Part shown: one piece after another, positions 39,192 through 48,778 of the stretch
Position numbering within the stretch: position 1 is the first letter of the stretch
Layout of the letters: the number at the start of each line of letters is the position of its first letter
NCBI RefSeq assembly: GCF_018399035.1
Contig: NZ_CP073760.1
Location: forward strand, 868,001 to 932,000
DNA from: Thiocapsa sp.
Lineage (GTDB): Bacteria; Pseudomonadota; Gammaproteobacteria; Chromatiales; Chromatiaceae
Length of the DNA stretch: 64,000 nucleotides
Direction of reading: 5' to 3'
Made by a program: the position numbers and the translations under genes
The notes under the pieces: generated by a model
The model's input: the letters and a program-made list of their open reading frames with translations, nothing else
Told to the model about the DNA's origin: nothing
Databases searched by the model: none

Positions 39192-39696
39192 ATGGACAAC
39201 AGCATCTGGGTTTGGCTGATCGTGGGCGGGGCCTTCGCGCTCGCCATCCTCAAGACCCACGCCGAGCACCGCGCCTACGCGGCCGCGAAGGAAGCCTACC
39301 ACGCTGCCCTCGCGGCCTTGGCCGACGACCCGGCCGACACCGCCTTGCGCCAAGATGCCCTGCGCAAGGGCCGCGCCCTGACCGCTGCCGGTCGGCGCAT
39401 CAACCCCGGCGCCAAGACAGCGTGTGAGCGTCCACGACGAGGTGGCCATCCGCAACGATCTCGACGCCATCCAGGCGGGCGCTTCGCACGCACCCGCGGG
39501 TATCGCCGAAGGGCTTGCCAGGCTCGCCGCGCTGCATCGCGAGGGCGTGCTGACCGGCCAGGTCGCTGATCGGATCGGTGTTGTGATCCAGGCCGCTTTT
39601 CATGACCCGGGGCGAGAGGATCGAATTCAATCAGGGTTGCGCGCGACTGCTCCGGCCACGAACCTCGAGCGGATCACGACGACGTTCTTCTCATGA
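39192..39696 (+). pseudogene. Membrane-anchored SHOCT-like small protein gene, frameshifted
   Basis: Starts MDNSIWVWLIVGGAFALAIL (one membrane helix) with GGAGC upstream, then an Ala-rich coil (AAKEAYHAALAALADD). After AAGRRINPGAKT the frame becomes Arg/Pro-rich, but another frame continues plausibly as SVHDEVAIRNDLDAIQAG and EGLARLAALHREGVLTG, a SHOCT-like C-terminal helix pair. A frame change near 39410-39424 explains this. Function unknown. Confidence 0.55.
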
Positions 39697-41720
39697 GGGC
39701 GACTCAAGCGGAGGGCACGGGTTGCTTCCGGGAGTGGACGGCCGGCGGCGATACCAGTCCGCGAGCGCGTCCCCCGTCATGGGTTTGCCCAGATAGAACC
39801 CCTGTGCCCGATCACAGCCGAGATCGCGCACGGCGCCGAGCTCCGCCTCGGTCTCGATGCCGATCGCGGTGACCTTGATCTGCAAGGCGTGACCGAGACG
39901 CACGATGGTCTCGACGATGGCCGGCGCCCGCACCCCGCCGTCCAAGCCCTGCACCAGGGTCCGGTTGATCTCCAGAGCGTCCAACGGCAGGTCTTCGATC
40001 TCGCCGAGGCAGGAGGGTCCGAGGCCGAAGTCGTCCAGCGCCACCCGCACCCCGAGCGCATGCAGCTTATCCAAGAGGCGGCGCGATACGGTGGTGTCCT
40101 GCAGCAGCGTGGCCTCGCCCACTGCGAGCGACACCAGGGCCGGGGCGACCCCGCCGTCGCGCAACGCGTCCGTGATGCGCTGCAGGAACGACTGATGGCG
40201 GAACTGACGCGCCGAGACGTTCACCGTGACGGCGATCGGCGGCAATCCCTCGGCCAACCACGCGCGGTGCTGGCGCAAGACCTCCCGGAGCACCCAGGCC
40301 CCGAGGTCGTGGATGAGTCCGATCGATTCGGCGATCGGCAGGAACACCAAGGGTGCGATCTCGCTGCCGTCGGCTTGCGGCCACCGCAGCAGTGCTTCGA
40401 CCCCGATGACGGCGCCGCTGCGCAGGTCGAGTGCCGGTTGATAGAGGAGTCGAAACCCGTTTTGCGACACCGCCTCGCGCAGGCTGGCCTTCAGTGCCGT
40501 AACGGCTCTGGTCTGGCGCTCGAGCGCGACCGCGGCGAACTGAAACTGCCCCGGAGTGACGTGTTTGGCGTGATACATGGCCTGATCCGCACACTTGATC
40601 AGGGCGTCCACCGTGGTGGCGTCGTCCGGATAAAGACTGATCCCGATGCTGGGCAGACAGGTCAATTCCTGCTCGGCGACCGGGTAAGGGCGCGCGAGGG
40701 CAGCGACGGCCGTGCCGGCGGCGGTCGCGGCGTCGTCTTCGTCCCGGATGTTGGCCAGGACGATGACGAACTCGTCGCCGCCGAGCCGGGCCACCAGGTC
40801 GTCGGCGCGGAACGACGCGCACAGCCGTTGCGCGGTCTGCCGCAGCACCTCGTCGCCGGCCGCGTGTCCGTAGGTGTCGTTGATGGCCTTGAACCGGTCC
40901 AGGTCGACGAACAAGACCGCCAGGCGTCGACCCGACCGCCCGGCGCCGGCAAGCATCTGCGCGGCCATCGGCTCGAGCAGGCTGCGGCCCGGCAACCCGG
41001 TCAAGGGGTCGTGCTGCACCAAGTGCAGTGCGCGCTCCTCGGATTCCTTGCGTCGGGTGACGTCCTGGTGAACGATCAGAACCCGATCGAGCCGGCCCCG
41101 GTCATCCCGGATCGGCTCCAGGTAGGCCGCGAACCAGAGGTAATCACCGTTTTCGCTGCGTTGACGGTAGTGGATTTCGGGGGGCGCCGCGCAGTCGGTG
41201 GCGAATTGGGTAAAGCCGGTGCGGACAGCCTCGCGATCCTCCGGATGCAGCCGGGCCAGCCAAGCGTCCAGGTGCTGCGGCGACGCGGCGTCCCGGGCAT
41301 CGCATGTCGGGGTGTGCGCTGCGGGTGGCAGGACAATGGTGCCGGTGCGCGGATACCACTCCAGGAAGCCGACATCGGCGATCCCCGCCACCCGTTGCAA
41401 CCGCGTCCATGCGTCGAGCAGCCGCTGCTCGCCCGCTTTGGTCGCCGTGATGTCGCTGATGGTGGTTCGCCAGTGACCTTGATTGTCGATCCGACGGGGC
41501 TCGAGACAGCTGTCGAGATCTGATGCACGCGCAGCTCGTGGATCAGGCGTTCGATCTCCTCGGGTGCGAGCGCCCGCGGTGACGGTGCGTCGGGCGTCGG
41601 CAGGCGCTCTTCGGCCTGTCGACGCAGCCGTGCCGAGGTCTCCTCGCAGGAGGGCGCCTGCGGCGGGAGGCCCGTGGCGCCCGGATCCTTGCCGTCTTCG
41701 GCATCATGCGGATCGGTCAT
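39691..41720 (-). pseudogene. PAS-GGDEF-EAL signalling gene with internal deletion
   Basis: The ATG at 41720 overlaps the stop of the CheB-CheR gene (ATGA). Its N-terminus ends in ERLIHELRVHQI, typical before PAS arrays, then the frame is lost. A different frame, reached near 41500, continues with a PAS tail (TTISDITATKAGEQRLL), one PAS domain, GGDEF (RADD I-site, then RLGGDEF) and EAL (GVEALLRW). About one PAS domain seems deleted. From ATG 41400 a 569-aa PAS-GGDEF-EAL protein is still open. The EAL domain is degenerate (LEIN where K-I-D is expected), so diguanylate cyclase activity is more likely than phosphodiesterase. Confidence 0.7.
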
Positions 41721-44700
41721 GGCCGGTCCCCGCCCGTCGGAGGCGGTTCGTTCAGGTGGGTGTCCGCAGCGGTGCGAGCGCCGCCGGCCGTGACGTCCTC
41801 GAGTGCGAGCAGGAGCATGCCGGGCTGACCCTCGCCGGGTTCGATGCACCGGGCGTTGAGCCGCAGCGAGCGCGCGCCGATGTCCGGAAAGGTCTGCTCC
41901 ACCGCAAAGTCGTCGAAACTGCCGCCCCGGGCTTGGATCTCCTGCAGGCGATCGCGCAGTGCCGGGATGTCCCAGCGGTGGTGGCTCAGCGTGAACAGGG
42001 GCCGGTTGATGGTGTCCGCTTCGCTCAGCCGGAAGTGGCGATAGAAGGCGCGGTTGGCCGAGACCACCCGCAGGTCCGCATCCAGCACCAACAGGGGTTC
42101 GCGCACCGCATCCACGATCGCTTCGGCGAAGGCTCGGGCCGCGCGGACCGCGTCCTCGCTGCGCTTGCGCTCGGAGATGTCCACGAAGGTGATGACGGCG
42201 CCCTCGACAACGTTCTCCAGGGTGCGATAGGGTCCGATCCGCATCAGGTACCAGGTGCCCTGCCGGGTCTGAACCTCGTGCTCGCGGGGCAGCAGGTCGC
42301 CCAGCACGCCCTGCACGTCTTCGGTGAGATCGGTGTAGTCGATCAGGTTGGAGACGATGTCGCCGACCGGTCGGCCGATGTCGGTCTGGATCAGCTTGAT
42401 CAGCCGTGTCGCGGTCGGCGTGAAGCGGGTGATCCGCAGTTGGTGGTCGACGAACAGGATCGCCACGCCCGTGCCGGCGAACAGATTGTTCATGTCGTTG
42501 TTGGCGCGCGAGAGATCGGCGACCTTGATCTCGAGCTCGGCGTTGACGGTGGCCAGCTCCTCGTTGACCGATTGCAGCTCTTCTGTGGCGGTCTCCAGCT
42601 CCTCGTTGGTGGATTGGATCTCCTCGTTGACCGACTGCATCTCCTCGTTGGTGGATTTCAGCTCCTCGTTGGAGGTCTCCATCTCTTCGCGCGTGGATTG
42701 CAGGTACTCCTCCTTCGCGCGCAGCTCGAGCTCCAGCTCGGCGATGCGCAGGTTCTGCTCCCGGCCCCCCTCGTCGGTGCTCGGGGCGTCTCCCGCCGTC
42801 CCCGATGCGGTCGTGTCCGGCGTGGTCGTGTTCGGCGCGGCCATCTCCGGCGTGATCGCCGCAGCGGCCTCGAGGACGATCAGGTAGAAGTCCGTCAGCA
42901 GGCTCCCGTCCAGATGCGTCTGCTCCGGGCGCACCGTCAGATCGAAGCGGCTGAAGTCGCCGTTGGTCTTCACCCGCAGCCCGGCGCGACGGACCGGCTC
43001 GCGGTGCGTCACCGCGCGGTGCAGCGCGGTCGTCAGATCGCGTCGCAAGCCCTCGCGCGCCATCGCGACAATGTTCATGGTGGCATCGCCGGAGGCGGGC
43101 TCCAGGTACTGCCCGGTGCGACCGACGATGTGGAGGATCTCGCCGCGGCCGTTGACGAGGATGCCCGCGGGGGCGCAGTGACGCAGCAGGGCCTGCTCGG
43201 TCAGCACGCGCAGATCGAGCTTGCCCGTGCCCCGACCCGCCGTGGCGGGCAGCAGGGGATGCGGGTCGCCGGTCGACACCGGCGGGGGCTCGCGCATCAC
43301 GGATGGAGGGGCGAAGGCGCCGCGCGGTCGCTCCAGACGGCTGTAGAGCTTGTATTTGCGGTTGAGCGGCGCGAACAGGGCAGGAATGTCGCCGACGGTC
43401 TCGGAGGTGCCCAGAAAGAGCACGCCGTCCGGATTCAGGGCATAGTGAAAGAGCGTGATGATGCGCGCTTGCAGATCGCCGTTGAGATAGATCAGCAGGT
43501 TGCGACAACTGATGAGATCCATCCGCGAGAAGGGCGGGTCCTGCACCAGGTCCTGCTCGGAGAACACCAGCAGATCCCGCACCACCTTCTGAACACGGTA
43601 GCCCCCTTGCGGGTCCTCCGAGAAGAAGCGCGCCAGCCGCGCTGCGGAGACGTCGGACGAGATGCTGGTCGGATAGAGCCCGGTGCGGGCCTGCGCGATG
43701 GCGCGCGGATCGATGTCGGTCGCGAAGACCTGCACCTTGTAGGCCTGTTTGAGGGTTTCCATGTGCTCGCGCAGCAGGATGGCGATGGAGTAGGCCTCCT
43801 CGCCGGTCGAGCAGCCGCAGACCCAGACCCGCACGGTCGCGCCTGCAGGCTTGCCGGAAAACAGCCGCGGAATGACCTCCTCCTCGAGGGCCGCGAAGGC
43901 CACGGGATCGCGGAAGAAGTTGGTGACGCCGATCAGCAGATCGCCGAACAGTGCCTCGATCTCCGCCGGGTCCTGCCGCAGGAAGCCGACATAGTCGCCC
44001 TGGCGATCGATGCGATGCAGCGCCATGCGCCGCTCGATCCGACGCCGCAGTGTGGTCTCCTTGTACTGGGAGAAATCATGGCGGGTCTGGTCGCGCAGCA
44101 GGATGCAGATCTTGGTCAGGGCATCCTCGGACGCCGCCGCCGGGGCGATCGGCCGGGTGGCTTTGCCGAAGGCCTGTGCGGCATAGGCGATGAGGTGCGC
44201 CGGCATCTCCGCCGGGGGCAGCACGTAATCGGCATGACCGCTGGCGATGAGGCTGCGCGGCATGCCGTCGTAGGCCGCCGTCTTGGGCGACTGGGCAATG
44301 ACCAGGCCGCCTTCGCCTTTGATCGCGCGCGCCCCCAGGGTGCCGTCGCTGCCGGTACCCGAGAGCACGACACAGATGGCTCGCTCGTGTTGGTCTTGGG
44401 CCAGGGACCGGAAGAAGAAGTCGATCGGCAGGCGCAAGCCGCGCGGCGCCGTGGGCTCGAGCAAGCGCAGCGCACCGTTGAACAGTGCCATGTCGTGGCT
44501 GGGCGGGATGATGTAGGCACAGTCCGGCTCGACCCGCATGCCGTCCGCGACCTCCTGGACCTGCATGCGGGTGTAGCGCTTGACCAGCTCGGTCAGGATG
44601 CTCTTGTGATCCGGCGCGAGATGCTGCACCAGCACGAAGGCCATGCCGGTCTGGATATCGTGCGGAATGGCCGAGAAGAAGGCCTCGAACGCGGCCAAGC

Positions 44701-44872
44701 CGCCGGCGGAGGCACCGATGCCGACGACGGGGAAGCGCGGCGGGGCGGGCGGTTGCCCCTTGTCATTCGGTTCCGCGGTCGCGTCGGTCGGGATCGGCGG
44801 TGCCGGTGGCGACGACGGCTCTGCGGGCTCGAGCGCGGCGCCATTTTCCGTTGCCGGCGAAGGGATGCCCAT
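41717..44872 (-). CDS. CheB-CheR-PAS hybrid chemotaxis-type signalling protein
   Basis: A 1051-aa cytoplasmic protein. A CheB methylesterase domain without a receiver has the triad in GASAGG (Ser), LVQHL (His) and SGTGSDG (Asp). A CheR methyltransferase follows (RRRIERRM, VWVCGCSTGEEAYSIA for AdoMet, FCRNL-type SCRNLLIYL). A coiled coil of repeating S-x-N-E-E heptads (residues about 700-760) comes next, then two PAS domains. No kinase domain is present. It probably methylates and demethylates receptor or sensor partners. Stop and next start overlap (ATGA), linking it to the PAS-GGDEF-EAL gene. Confidence 0.85.
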   Translation of the reverse strand: MGIPSPATENGAALEPAEPSSPPAPPIPTDATAEPNDKGQPPAPPRFPVVGIGASAGGLAAFEAFFSAIPHDIQTGMAFVLVQHLAPDHKSILTELVKRYTRMQVQEVADGMRVEPDCAYIIPPSHDMALFNGALRLLEPTAPRGLRLPIDFFFRSLAQDQHERAICVVLSGTGSDGTLGARAIKGEGGLVIAQSPKTAAYDGMPRSLIASGHADYVLPPAEMPAHLIAYAAQAFGKATRPIAPAAASEDALTKICILLRDQTRHDFSQYKETTLRRRIERRMALHRIDRQGDYVGFLRQDPAEIEALFGDLLIGVTNFFRDPVAFAALEEEVIPRLFSGKPAGATVRVWVCGCSTGEEAYSIAILLREHMETLKQAYKVQVFATDIDPRAIAQARTGLYPTSISSDVSAARLARFFSEDPQGGYRVQKVVRDLLVFSEQDLVQDPPFSRMDLISCRNLLIYLNGDLQARIITLFHYALNPDGVLFLGTSETVGDIPALFAPLNRKYKLYSRLERPRGAFAPPSVMREPPPVSTGDPHPLLPATAGRGTGKLDLRVLTEQALLRHCAPAGILVNGRGEILHIVGRTGQYLEPASGDATMNIVAMAREGLRRDLTTALHRAVTHREPVRRAGLRVKTNGDFSRFDLTVRPEQTHLDGSLLTDFYLIVLEAAAAITPEMAAPNTTTPDTTASGTAGDAPSTDEGGREQNLRIAELELELRAKEEYLQSTREEMETSNEELKSTNEEMQSVNEEIQSTNEELETATEELQSVNEELATVNAELEIKVADLSRANNDMNNLFAGTGVAILFVDHQLRITRFTPTATRLIKLIQTDIGRPVGDIVSNLIDYTDLTEDVQGVLGDLLPREHEVQTRQGTWYLMRIGPYRTLENVVEGAVITFVDISERKRSEDAVRAARAFAEAIVDAVREPLLVLDADLRVVSANRAFYRHFRLSEADTINRPLFTLSHHRWDIPALRDRLQEIQARGGSFDDFAVEQTFPDIGARSLRLNARCIEPGEGQPGMLLLALEDVTAGGARTAADTHLNEPPPTGGDRP

Positions 44873-45194
44873 TCCATAAACCCTCGGTGCGCGTCGTGGT
44901 CACGGTTTGTCTCCGCCGAGTCAATGATCGCAGTGTCGGCACCTTTCCGCAAGATCGTCCGCGGTCTTTCGGTCAGACGCCGCAGCCTTGGATAGAAGCC
45001 AGTCCAGGTTGCCGATCGGAGCGGTAAGCTGGACACGCGCAGCGCAGTCCAGCGGCGCCGGCGCGCGGTTCGGTGGACTTCTCGCTTCGCTCGCCCCCTT
45101 TCCGGAATGCGCTCGTTCACCTTATCGGCCGATGTTGTGAACGAGGCCCCTTTTAGAACCGGTCCCTGATTCGAACATCCCGCGACGACCACGC
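44873..45194. other. Intergenic region, nothing recognised
   Basis: About 320 bases upstream of the CheB-CheR gene and downstream of the LexA-like gene. Frames on both strands are short and Arg-rich. I see no tRNA, repeat or known element; it should contain the promoter for the CheB-CheR operon. Confidence 0.5.
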
Positions 45195-45668
45195 TCACCC
45201 GGCCCGCACCACCCCCGACACCACCCCGAGGATCTCCACCTCTCCCTCGACGAACACCAACGGGTCCATGGCCTCGTTCGCCGGCTGCAGCCGAATCCCG
45301 TCGAGCTCCCGATAGAAGCGCTTGAGCGTGACACCGTAGCCATCGATCCGGGCCACCACCGTCTCGCCGTTCTCCGCCGTCGGGCGTTGCTCCACAACCA
45401 CCAGATCGCCCGTGTCGATCCCGTCGTCGGTCATGGAGTCGCCGCGCACATAGAGCGCAAAGCTACGCTCGGCCGCATGCCGCTTCACCAGACGGGCAGG
45501 GACCGTCAGGGTCTCGCGCTCCTCGACCGCGAGGACCGGCTGACCGGCGCTGACCAAGCCGAGCAGCGGCAGCTCGACGGTGAGCTCCTCGCTCGGGTCG
45601 AGCGGCTCCAAGTCGGGGTGCCAGGTGGGACGCAGCTGTCTACGAATCGGTTGCAACACATCGTCCAT
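45195..45668 (-). CDS. LexA/UmuD-like S24 peptidase lacking a DNA-binding domain
   Basis: A 157-aa protein. Residues about 35-157 form an S24 self-cleaving peptidase: a scissile-type LVSAGQP site, catalytic Ser in YVRGDSMTDDGI, and catalytic Lys in GVTLKRFYRE. The N-terminal ~35 residues (DDVLQPIRRQLRPTW) have no helix-turn-helix, unlike LexA, and length matches UmuD. It lies at the end of the same-strand series umuD, HD gene, umuC. A second UmuD-like subunit or a phage-type modulator are both possible. Confidence 0.75.
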   Translation of the reverse strand: MDDVLQPIRRQLRPTWHPDLEPLDPSEELTVELPLLGLVSAGQPVLAVEERETLTVPARLVKRHAAERSFALYVRGDSMTDDGIDTGDLVVVEQRPTAENGETVVARIDGYGVTLKRFYRELDGIRLQPANEAMDPLVFVEGEVEILGVVSGVVRAG

Positions 45669-45722
45669 CGCGATCTCCGGGCTGTGAGAGTGTAATCGGT
45701 GAGTTTAGCCGCAGAACCGCGA

Positions 45723-45953
45723 TCATGCGCGCCCAATAGCGGCTGATTCGCCCACGTCTCCGCCGATATCGAGAACACGCTCGGCCCCGAACACCGCTCC
45801 TGAAAGCGCCGTTTGCGTGTTCACGATGGCGTCGCACGCCATCTCGACCATGGCATTGACGATCGCCTGCTCGAGCAGGAGGCGTTTGGTCTTGCGGTGC
45901 CAGTCGCGTTCGGCTTCGGTGAACAGAGGTCCTGCCAGGTACATGACGCGCAT
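45723..45953 (-). pseudogene. Nucleoside 2-deoxyribosyltransferase-like fragment
   Basis: The first ~28 residues (VMYLAGPLFTEAERDWHRKT) match the start of nucleoside 2-deoxyribosyltransferase family enzymes. The sequence then jumps to a later segment (AIVNAMVEMACDAIVNTQTA) with the catalytic middle missing. 76 codons in all against about 140-160 for the family. A deletion relic between umuC and the LexA-like gene. Confidence 0.55.
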
Positions 45954-46000
45954 GATCCCCCTCGACTATCCCGTGATCCGTTTCGAACACCGCGTCCGGC

Positions 46001-47266
46001 TCACCCCGCGCGCACCGTTGCCAACCCCGACCAGCGCGTCGTCGAGACCCCGGAGCCGCGCTCCGAACGGCGCCGCCAGCCGGACCCCGACAGCTGACCC
46101 GCGAACCGCAGGGTCTCGCGCCCGTACTTGCGGTTGACCGCATCCAGCACCGCCATACGGCGCCCCGCGCGCTCCTCCTCCCCGACCTCGGCGAACAGAT
46201 CCGCCGGTGCCTGCCCGACCGGGACCACATCCGGCAGCAGCACCCCGGCCTTGCGGTAGGCATCCCCTGCGCGAAACAGCCGCTCGACCCCGTGGGTCGC
46301 GGCCCGCACCAGCGCCGTGCTGTCCTGCGTCGGCACCGGGAAACCCAGGGTCACGGCGTTGGCGTAGAACGCCCGGCCCGTATCGAAGGGGTTGGTCTGC
46401 ACGAACACCGTCAGCGCCGGGGCGGCGAGCCCCTGCGACCGCAGCTTCTCCCCGGCTCGGCTCGCAAACGCCGTGACCGCCGCCCGCAGCTCGGCCGGCG
46501 CGGTCACCGCGGCACCGAAGCTGCGCGAGACCATGACCTGCCGGCGCGGCGGCGCCACCTCCTCCAGCGCCAGACAGGCTTGCCCACGCAACTCCCGAGC
46601 AATGCGCTCGACCACCACGCCGAAGGACGCGCGCAACCGCTGCGGGTGCGCCTCACGCAACGCCAGGGCATCCGCGATGCCGATCGCGCGCAGGCGTGCC
46701 CCCGAGCGCCCGGCGATGCCCCAGATGTCTTCCACCGGCACCGCGGCCAGCACGGCGTCGGGGTCCGGCAGCACCGACCAATCGAGCACCGGACCGGCCG
46801 GGCCGTGACCCTTCTTCGCAAGCCGATTGGCGAGCTTGGCGAGCGTCTTGGTCGGGGCGATCCCGACCGCCACCGGGATGCCGGTCCAGCGCCGCACGGT
46901 CCGGGCGATCTCCAGACCCAGGGCGGTGGGATCCCGGACCCCGGCCAGATCCAGAAAGCACTCGTCGATCGAATAGACCTCGATGCGCGGGGCGAACCCC
47001 GCCAGCACCTGCATCACCCGCCGCGACAGATCCCCGTAGAGGGCATAGTTCGAGGAGAAGACCGCGGCATCGGCCCGGCGCAGGACCTCGGCGTACTTGA
47101 AGTAGGGTGCCCCCATCGGGATGCCGAGCGCCTTCGCCTCGTTGCTGCGCGCCACCACACAGCCGTCGTTGTTGGAGAGCACCACCACCGGACGCCCCTC
47201 GAGGCTCGGCCGGAAGAGTCGCTCGCAGGAGGCATAGAAGTTGTTGCAGTCGACCAGGGCGAACAT
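46001..47266 (-). CDS. umuC: DNA polymerase V catalytic subunit UmuC (Y family)
   Basis: A 421-aa Y-family polymerase. Catalytic motifs are [18 protein letters not shown] at the start and [11 protein letters not shown] (Asp-Glu) at about residue 100; the helix-hairpin-helix region [18 protein letters not shown] is intact, as is the C-terminal little-finger region ([11 protein letters not shown]). It copies damaged templates with UmuD'. Start at 47266 chosen because GAGGTG lies nine bases upstream; the 47287 frame start is poorer. It overlaps nothing but lies 10 bases after the HD-hydrolase stop. Confidence 0.93.
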   Translation of the reverse strand: MFALVDCNNFYASCERLFRPSLEGRPVVVLSNNDGCVVARSNEAKALGIPMGAPYFKYAEVLRRADAAVFSSNYALYGDLSRRVMQVLAGFAPRIEVYSIDECFLDLAGVRDPTALGLEIARTVRRWTGIPVAVGIAPTKTLAKLANRLAKKGHGPAGPVLDWSVLPDPDAVLAAVPVEDIWGIAGRSGARLRAIGIADALALREAHPQRLRASFGVVVERIARELRGQACLALEEVAPPRRQVMVSRSFGAAVTAPAELRAAVTAFASRAGEKLRSQGLAAPALTVFVQTNPFDTGRAFYANAVTLGFPVPTQDSTALVRAATHGVERLFRAGDAYRKAGVLLPDVVPVGQAPADLFAEVGEEERAGRRMAVLDAVNRKYGRETLRFAGQLSGSGWRRRSERGSGVSTTRWSGLATVRAG

Positions 47267-47276
47267 GCCGGGCACC

Positions 47277-47882
47277 TCACGGCCCATCCACGGCGGCGAG
47301 GGCCTCCACTGCCTGCCACTCGCGGTTCAGCGCCTGGTCGAGCGCCGCCGGCACGCGTCCGGCGAAGGTCGCGACCAATTCCTTGTAGTACCAGCGCGCG
47401 CCCGTAAGCCCGGCGCTGAAGCGCGACCAGACCACCGCGCCACATTCAACGCGGTCCAAGTGAATCGCTTGCAGATTGGCGAGCTTGTCGCAGGCCGACA
47501 CCAGCAGCCCCGGCCCCGTGGCCTGGGCCAGATGCGCCAGATAAGCCTCCTTGCGCTCGCGCCAGGGGGCCTTGTGCCCCGCCGCATCCGGCACGCCATC
47601 GGTGCAGAAGCGCACCAGCGCCAACACCTCGGCGCCACACTCGGTCGCGATCGGCTCCGCCCAGTGTTCTCCCCCATCCTCGAGCACATCATGCAACAGC
47701 GCGGCGATGATCTGGTCGGCGTCCCCGCCGTAGCGCTGCACCAGCGTTGCGACCGCGACCGGATGGGTGACGTAGGGCAGCGCCAGCCCCAAGCCATTGG
47801 CCGTGCCCTTGCGCACCTGCCCCTGGTGAGCCTGCGCGGCCAGACAGAGAGCGGCGTCGAAACGGGTCGCGAAGGGTGTCAT
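47277..47882 (-). CDS. HD-domain phosphohydrolase within the umuDC operon
   Basis: A 201-aa protein of the RelA/SpoT-hydrolase-like HD family: HQGQVRKG, the metal pair in [13 protein letters not shown], and the hallmark [14 protein letters not shown] (His-Asp), then a distal Asp in [17 protein letters not shown]. Such enzymes remove phosphates or pyrophosphates from nucleotides such as (p)ppGpp. No synthetase or TGS domain is present. It sits between umuD and umuC, which suggests SOS-linked nucleotide hydrolysis. Confidence 0.8.
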   Translation of the reverse strand: MTPFATRFDAALCLAAQAHQGQVRKGTANGLGLALPYVTHPVAVATLVQRYGGDADQIIAALLHDVLEDGGEHWAEPIATECGAEVLALVRFCTDGVPDAAGHKAPWRERKEAYLAHLAQATGPGLLVSACDKLANLQAIHLDRVECGAVVWSRFSAGLTGARWYYKELVATFAGRVPAALDQALNREWQAVEALAAVDGP

Positions 47883-47952
47883 GGGTAATTCCTCGGCAAA
47901 GGCACCAGACTAGCACTGCCCCGCGACAGTGACTGACGCACGCGCGCGCGGC

Positions 47953-48387
47953 TCAAAACGAATGCACGACATGCGCAACCACGCCCCAGACCACCAGCCC
48001 CATCTCGCCCTGAATCTCCAGCGGCGCATAGTCCGGGTGCTCGGGCACCAGCCAGACCCGCGCACCCTCGATCTTCAGGCGCTTCAGGGTCAGCTCCCCA
48101 TCGACAGCCGCCACCACGATCGACCCGGATTTGGCCTCGCGCGAGCGGTCCACCACCAGCAGATCGCCGTCGCGGATCCCCGCACCGGTCATGGAGTCCC
48201 CCTGCACCCGCAGGAAGAAGGTCGCGGCCGGATGCCGGATCAACTGCTCGTTCAGATCGATGGCGCCTTCCAGATCGTCGTCGGCCGGCGAGGGGAAGCC
48301 GGCCGGGATACGCGCGCCGAAGAGCGGGAGCGGGCAGGGGAGCGGGGCGAGTGTGCAGGCGTACACGATCATCGGTGTGCCGAACAC
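47953..48387 (-). CDS. umuD: UmuD, S24 self-cleaving subunit of DNA polymerase V
   Basis: A 144-aa protein of UmuD length. The cleavage site AGFPSP lies near residue 30; the catalytic Ser is in RVQGDSMTGAGI and the Lys in DGELTLKRLKIEG. RecA-stimulated self-cleavage would yield UmuD'. A second start (ATG 48372) is possible. A LexA-box-like site lies 72 bases upstream. The HD gene and umuC follow on the same strand. Confidence 0.9.
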   Translation of the reverse strand: MFGTPMIVYACTLAPLPCPLPLFGARIPAGFPSPADDDLEGAIDLNEQLIRHPAATFFLRVQGDSMTGAGIRDGDLLVVDRSREAKSGSIVVAAVDGELTLKRLKIEGARVWLVPEHPDYAPLEIQGEMGLVVWGVVAHVVHSF

Positions 48388-48458
48388 AGCGGATGAACCT
48401 GCGGCGCAATCAGGGCGCAGGCGGCAACGTCGGATCGAGGCATGACGGATGACCGGAG

Positions 48459-48474
48459 CTGTATAAACGTCCAG
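48459..48474. promoter_or_regulatory. LexA-box-like operator upstream of umuD
   Basis: CTGTATAAACGTCCAG has the CTG-N10-CAG frame of the gammaproteobacterial SOS box, with an AT-rich first half. It differs from the ideal CTGT-N8-ACAG by one base in the second half. It lies 72 bases before the umuD ATG, so it fits repression of umuD, the HD gene and umuC. Confidence 0.7.
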
Positions 48475-48739
48475 TCATGATAGCGCATGCGGGGGGGGGC
48501 GGGCCAAGCCGGACGGCCGGGCTTTAGGGGTCGCGATGCAGATGGCCTTGGCGATAGGTGATTCGACCCGCGACGGGGTCCAGGATCGACGCGATCTCGC
48601 CCTGGCTGATGGTGCGTGGCTGATGGTGCGCAAGAGCGCGAAGCAATGGATCCGGGTACCCGGAAAGGCTGCGGCGAGGTGGAGGCAAGATGCCTGATTT
48701 ATGGCATTTGCTTGTTTTTCCTTGATCTTCCATGCCATG
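48475..48739. other. Intergenic region with possible coding relic
   Basis: About 265 bases (300 with the following operator region). A minus-strand frame ending near 48524 reads RTISQGEIASILDPVAGRI and could be a C-terminal scrap of an unknown protein, containing an internal duplication of CACCATCAGCCA. It has no supported start. No other element seen. Confidence 0.35.
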
Positions 48740-48757
48740 ATTGCAAAAGCGTGCAAT
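48740..48757. promoter_or_regulatory. Palindromic operator candidate of the RHH/ParE pair
   Basis: ATTGCA-N6-TGCAAT, 21 bases upstream of the antitoxin start. Ribbon-helix-helix antitoxins autorepress by binding such short palindromes, so this is a likely operator. Inference. Confidence 0.45.
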
Positions 48758-48778
48758 ACAAACACATGAGGTTCCCGC

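Noticed and set aside
41483..44995. 1170-codon plus-strand frame opposite the CheB-CheR gene
   Set aside because: Antisense shadow typical of high-GC coding DNA; the minus strand has all catalytic motifs.
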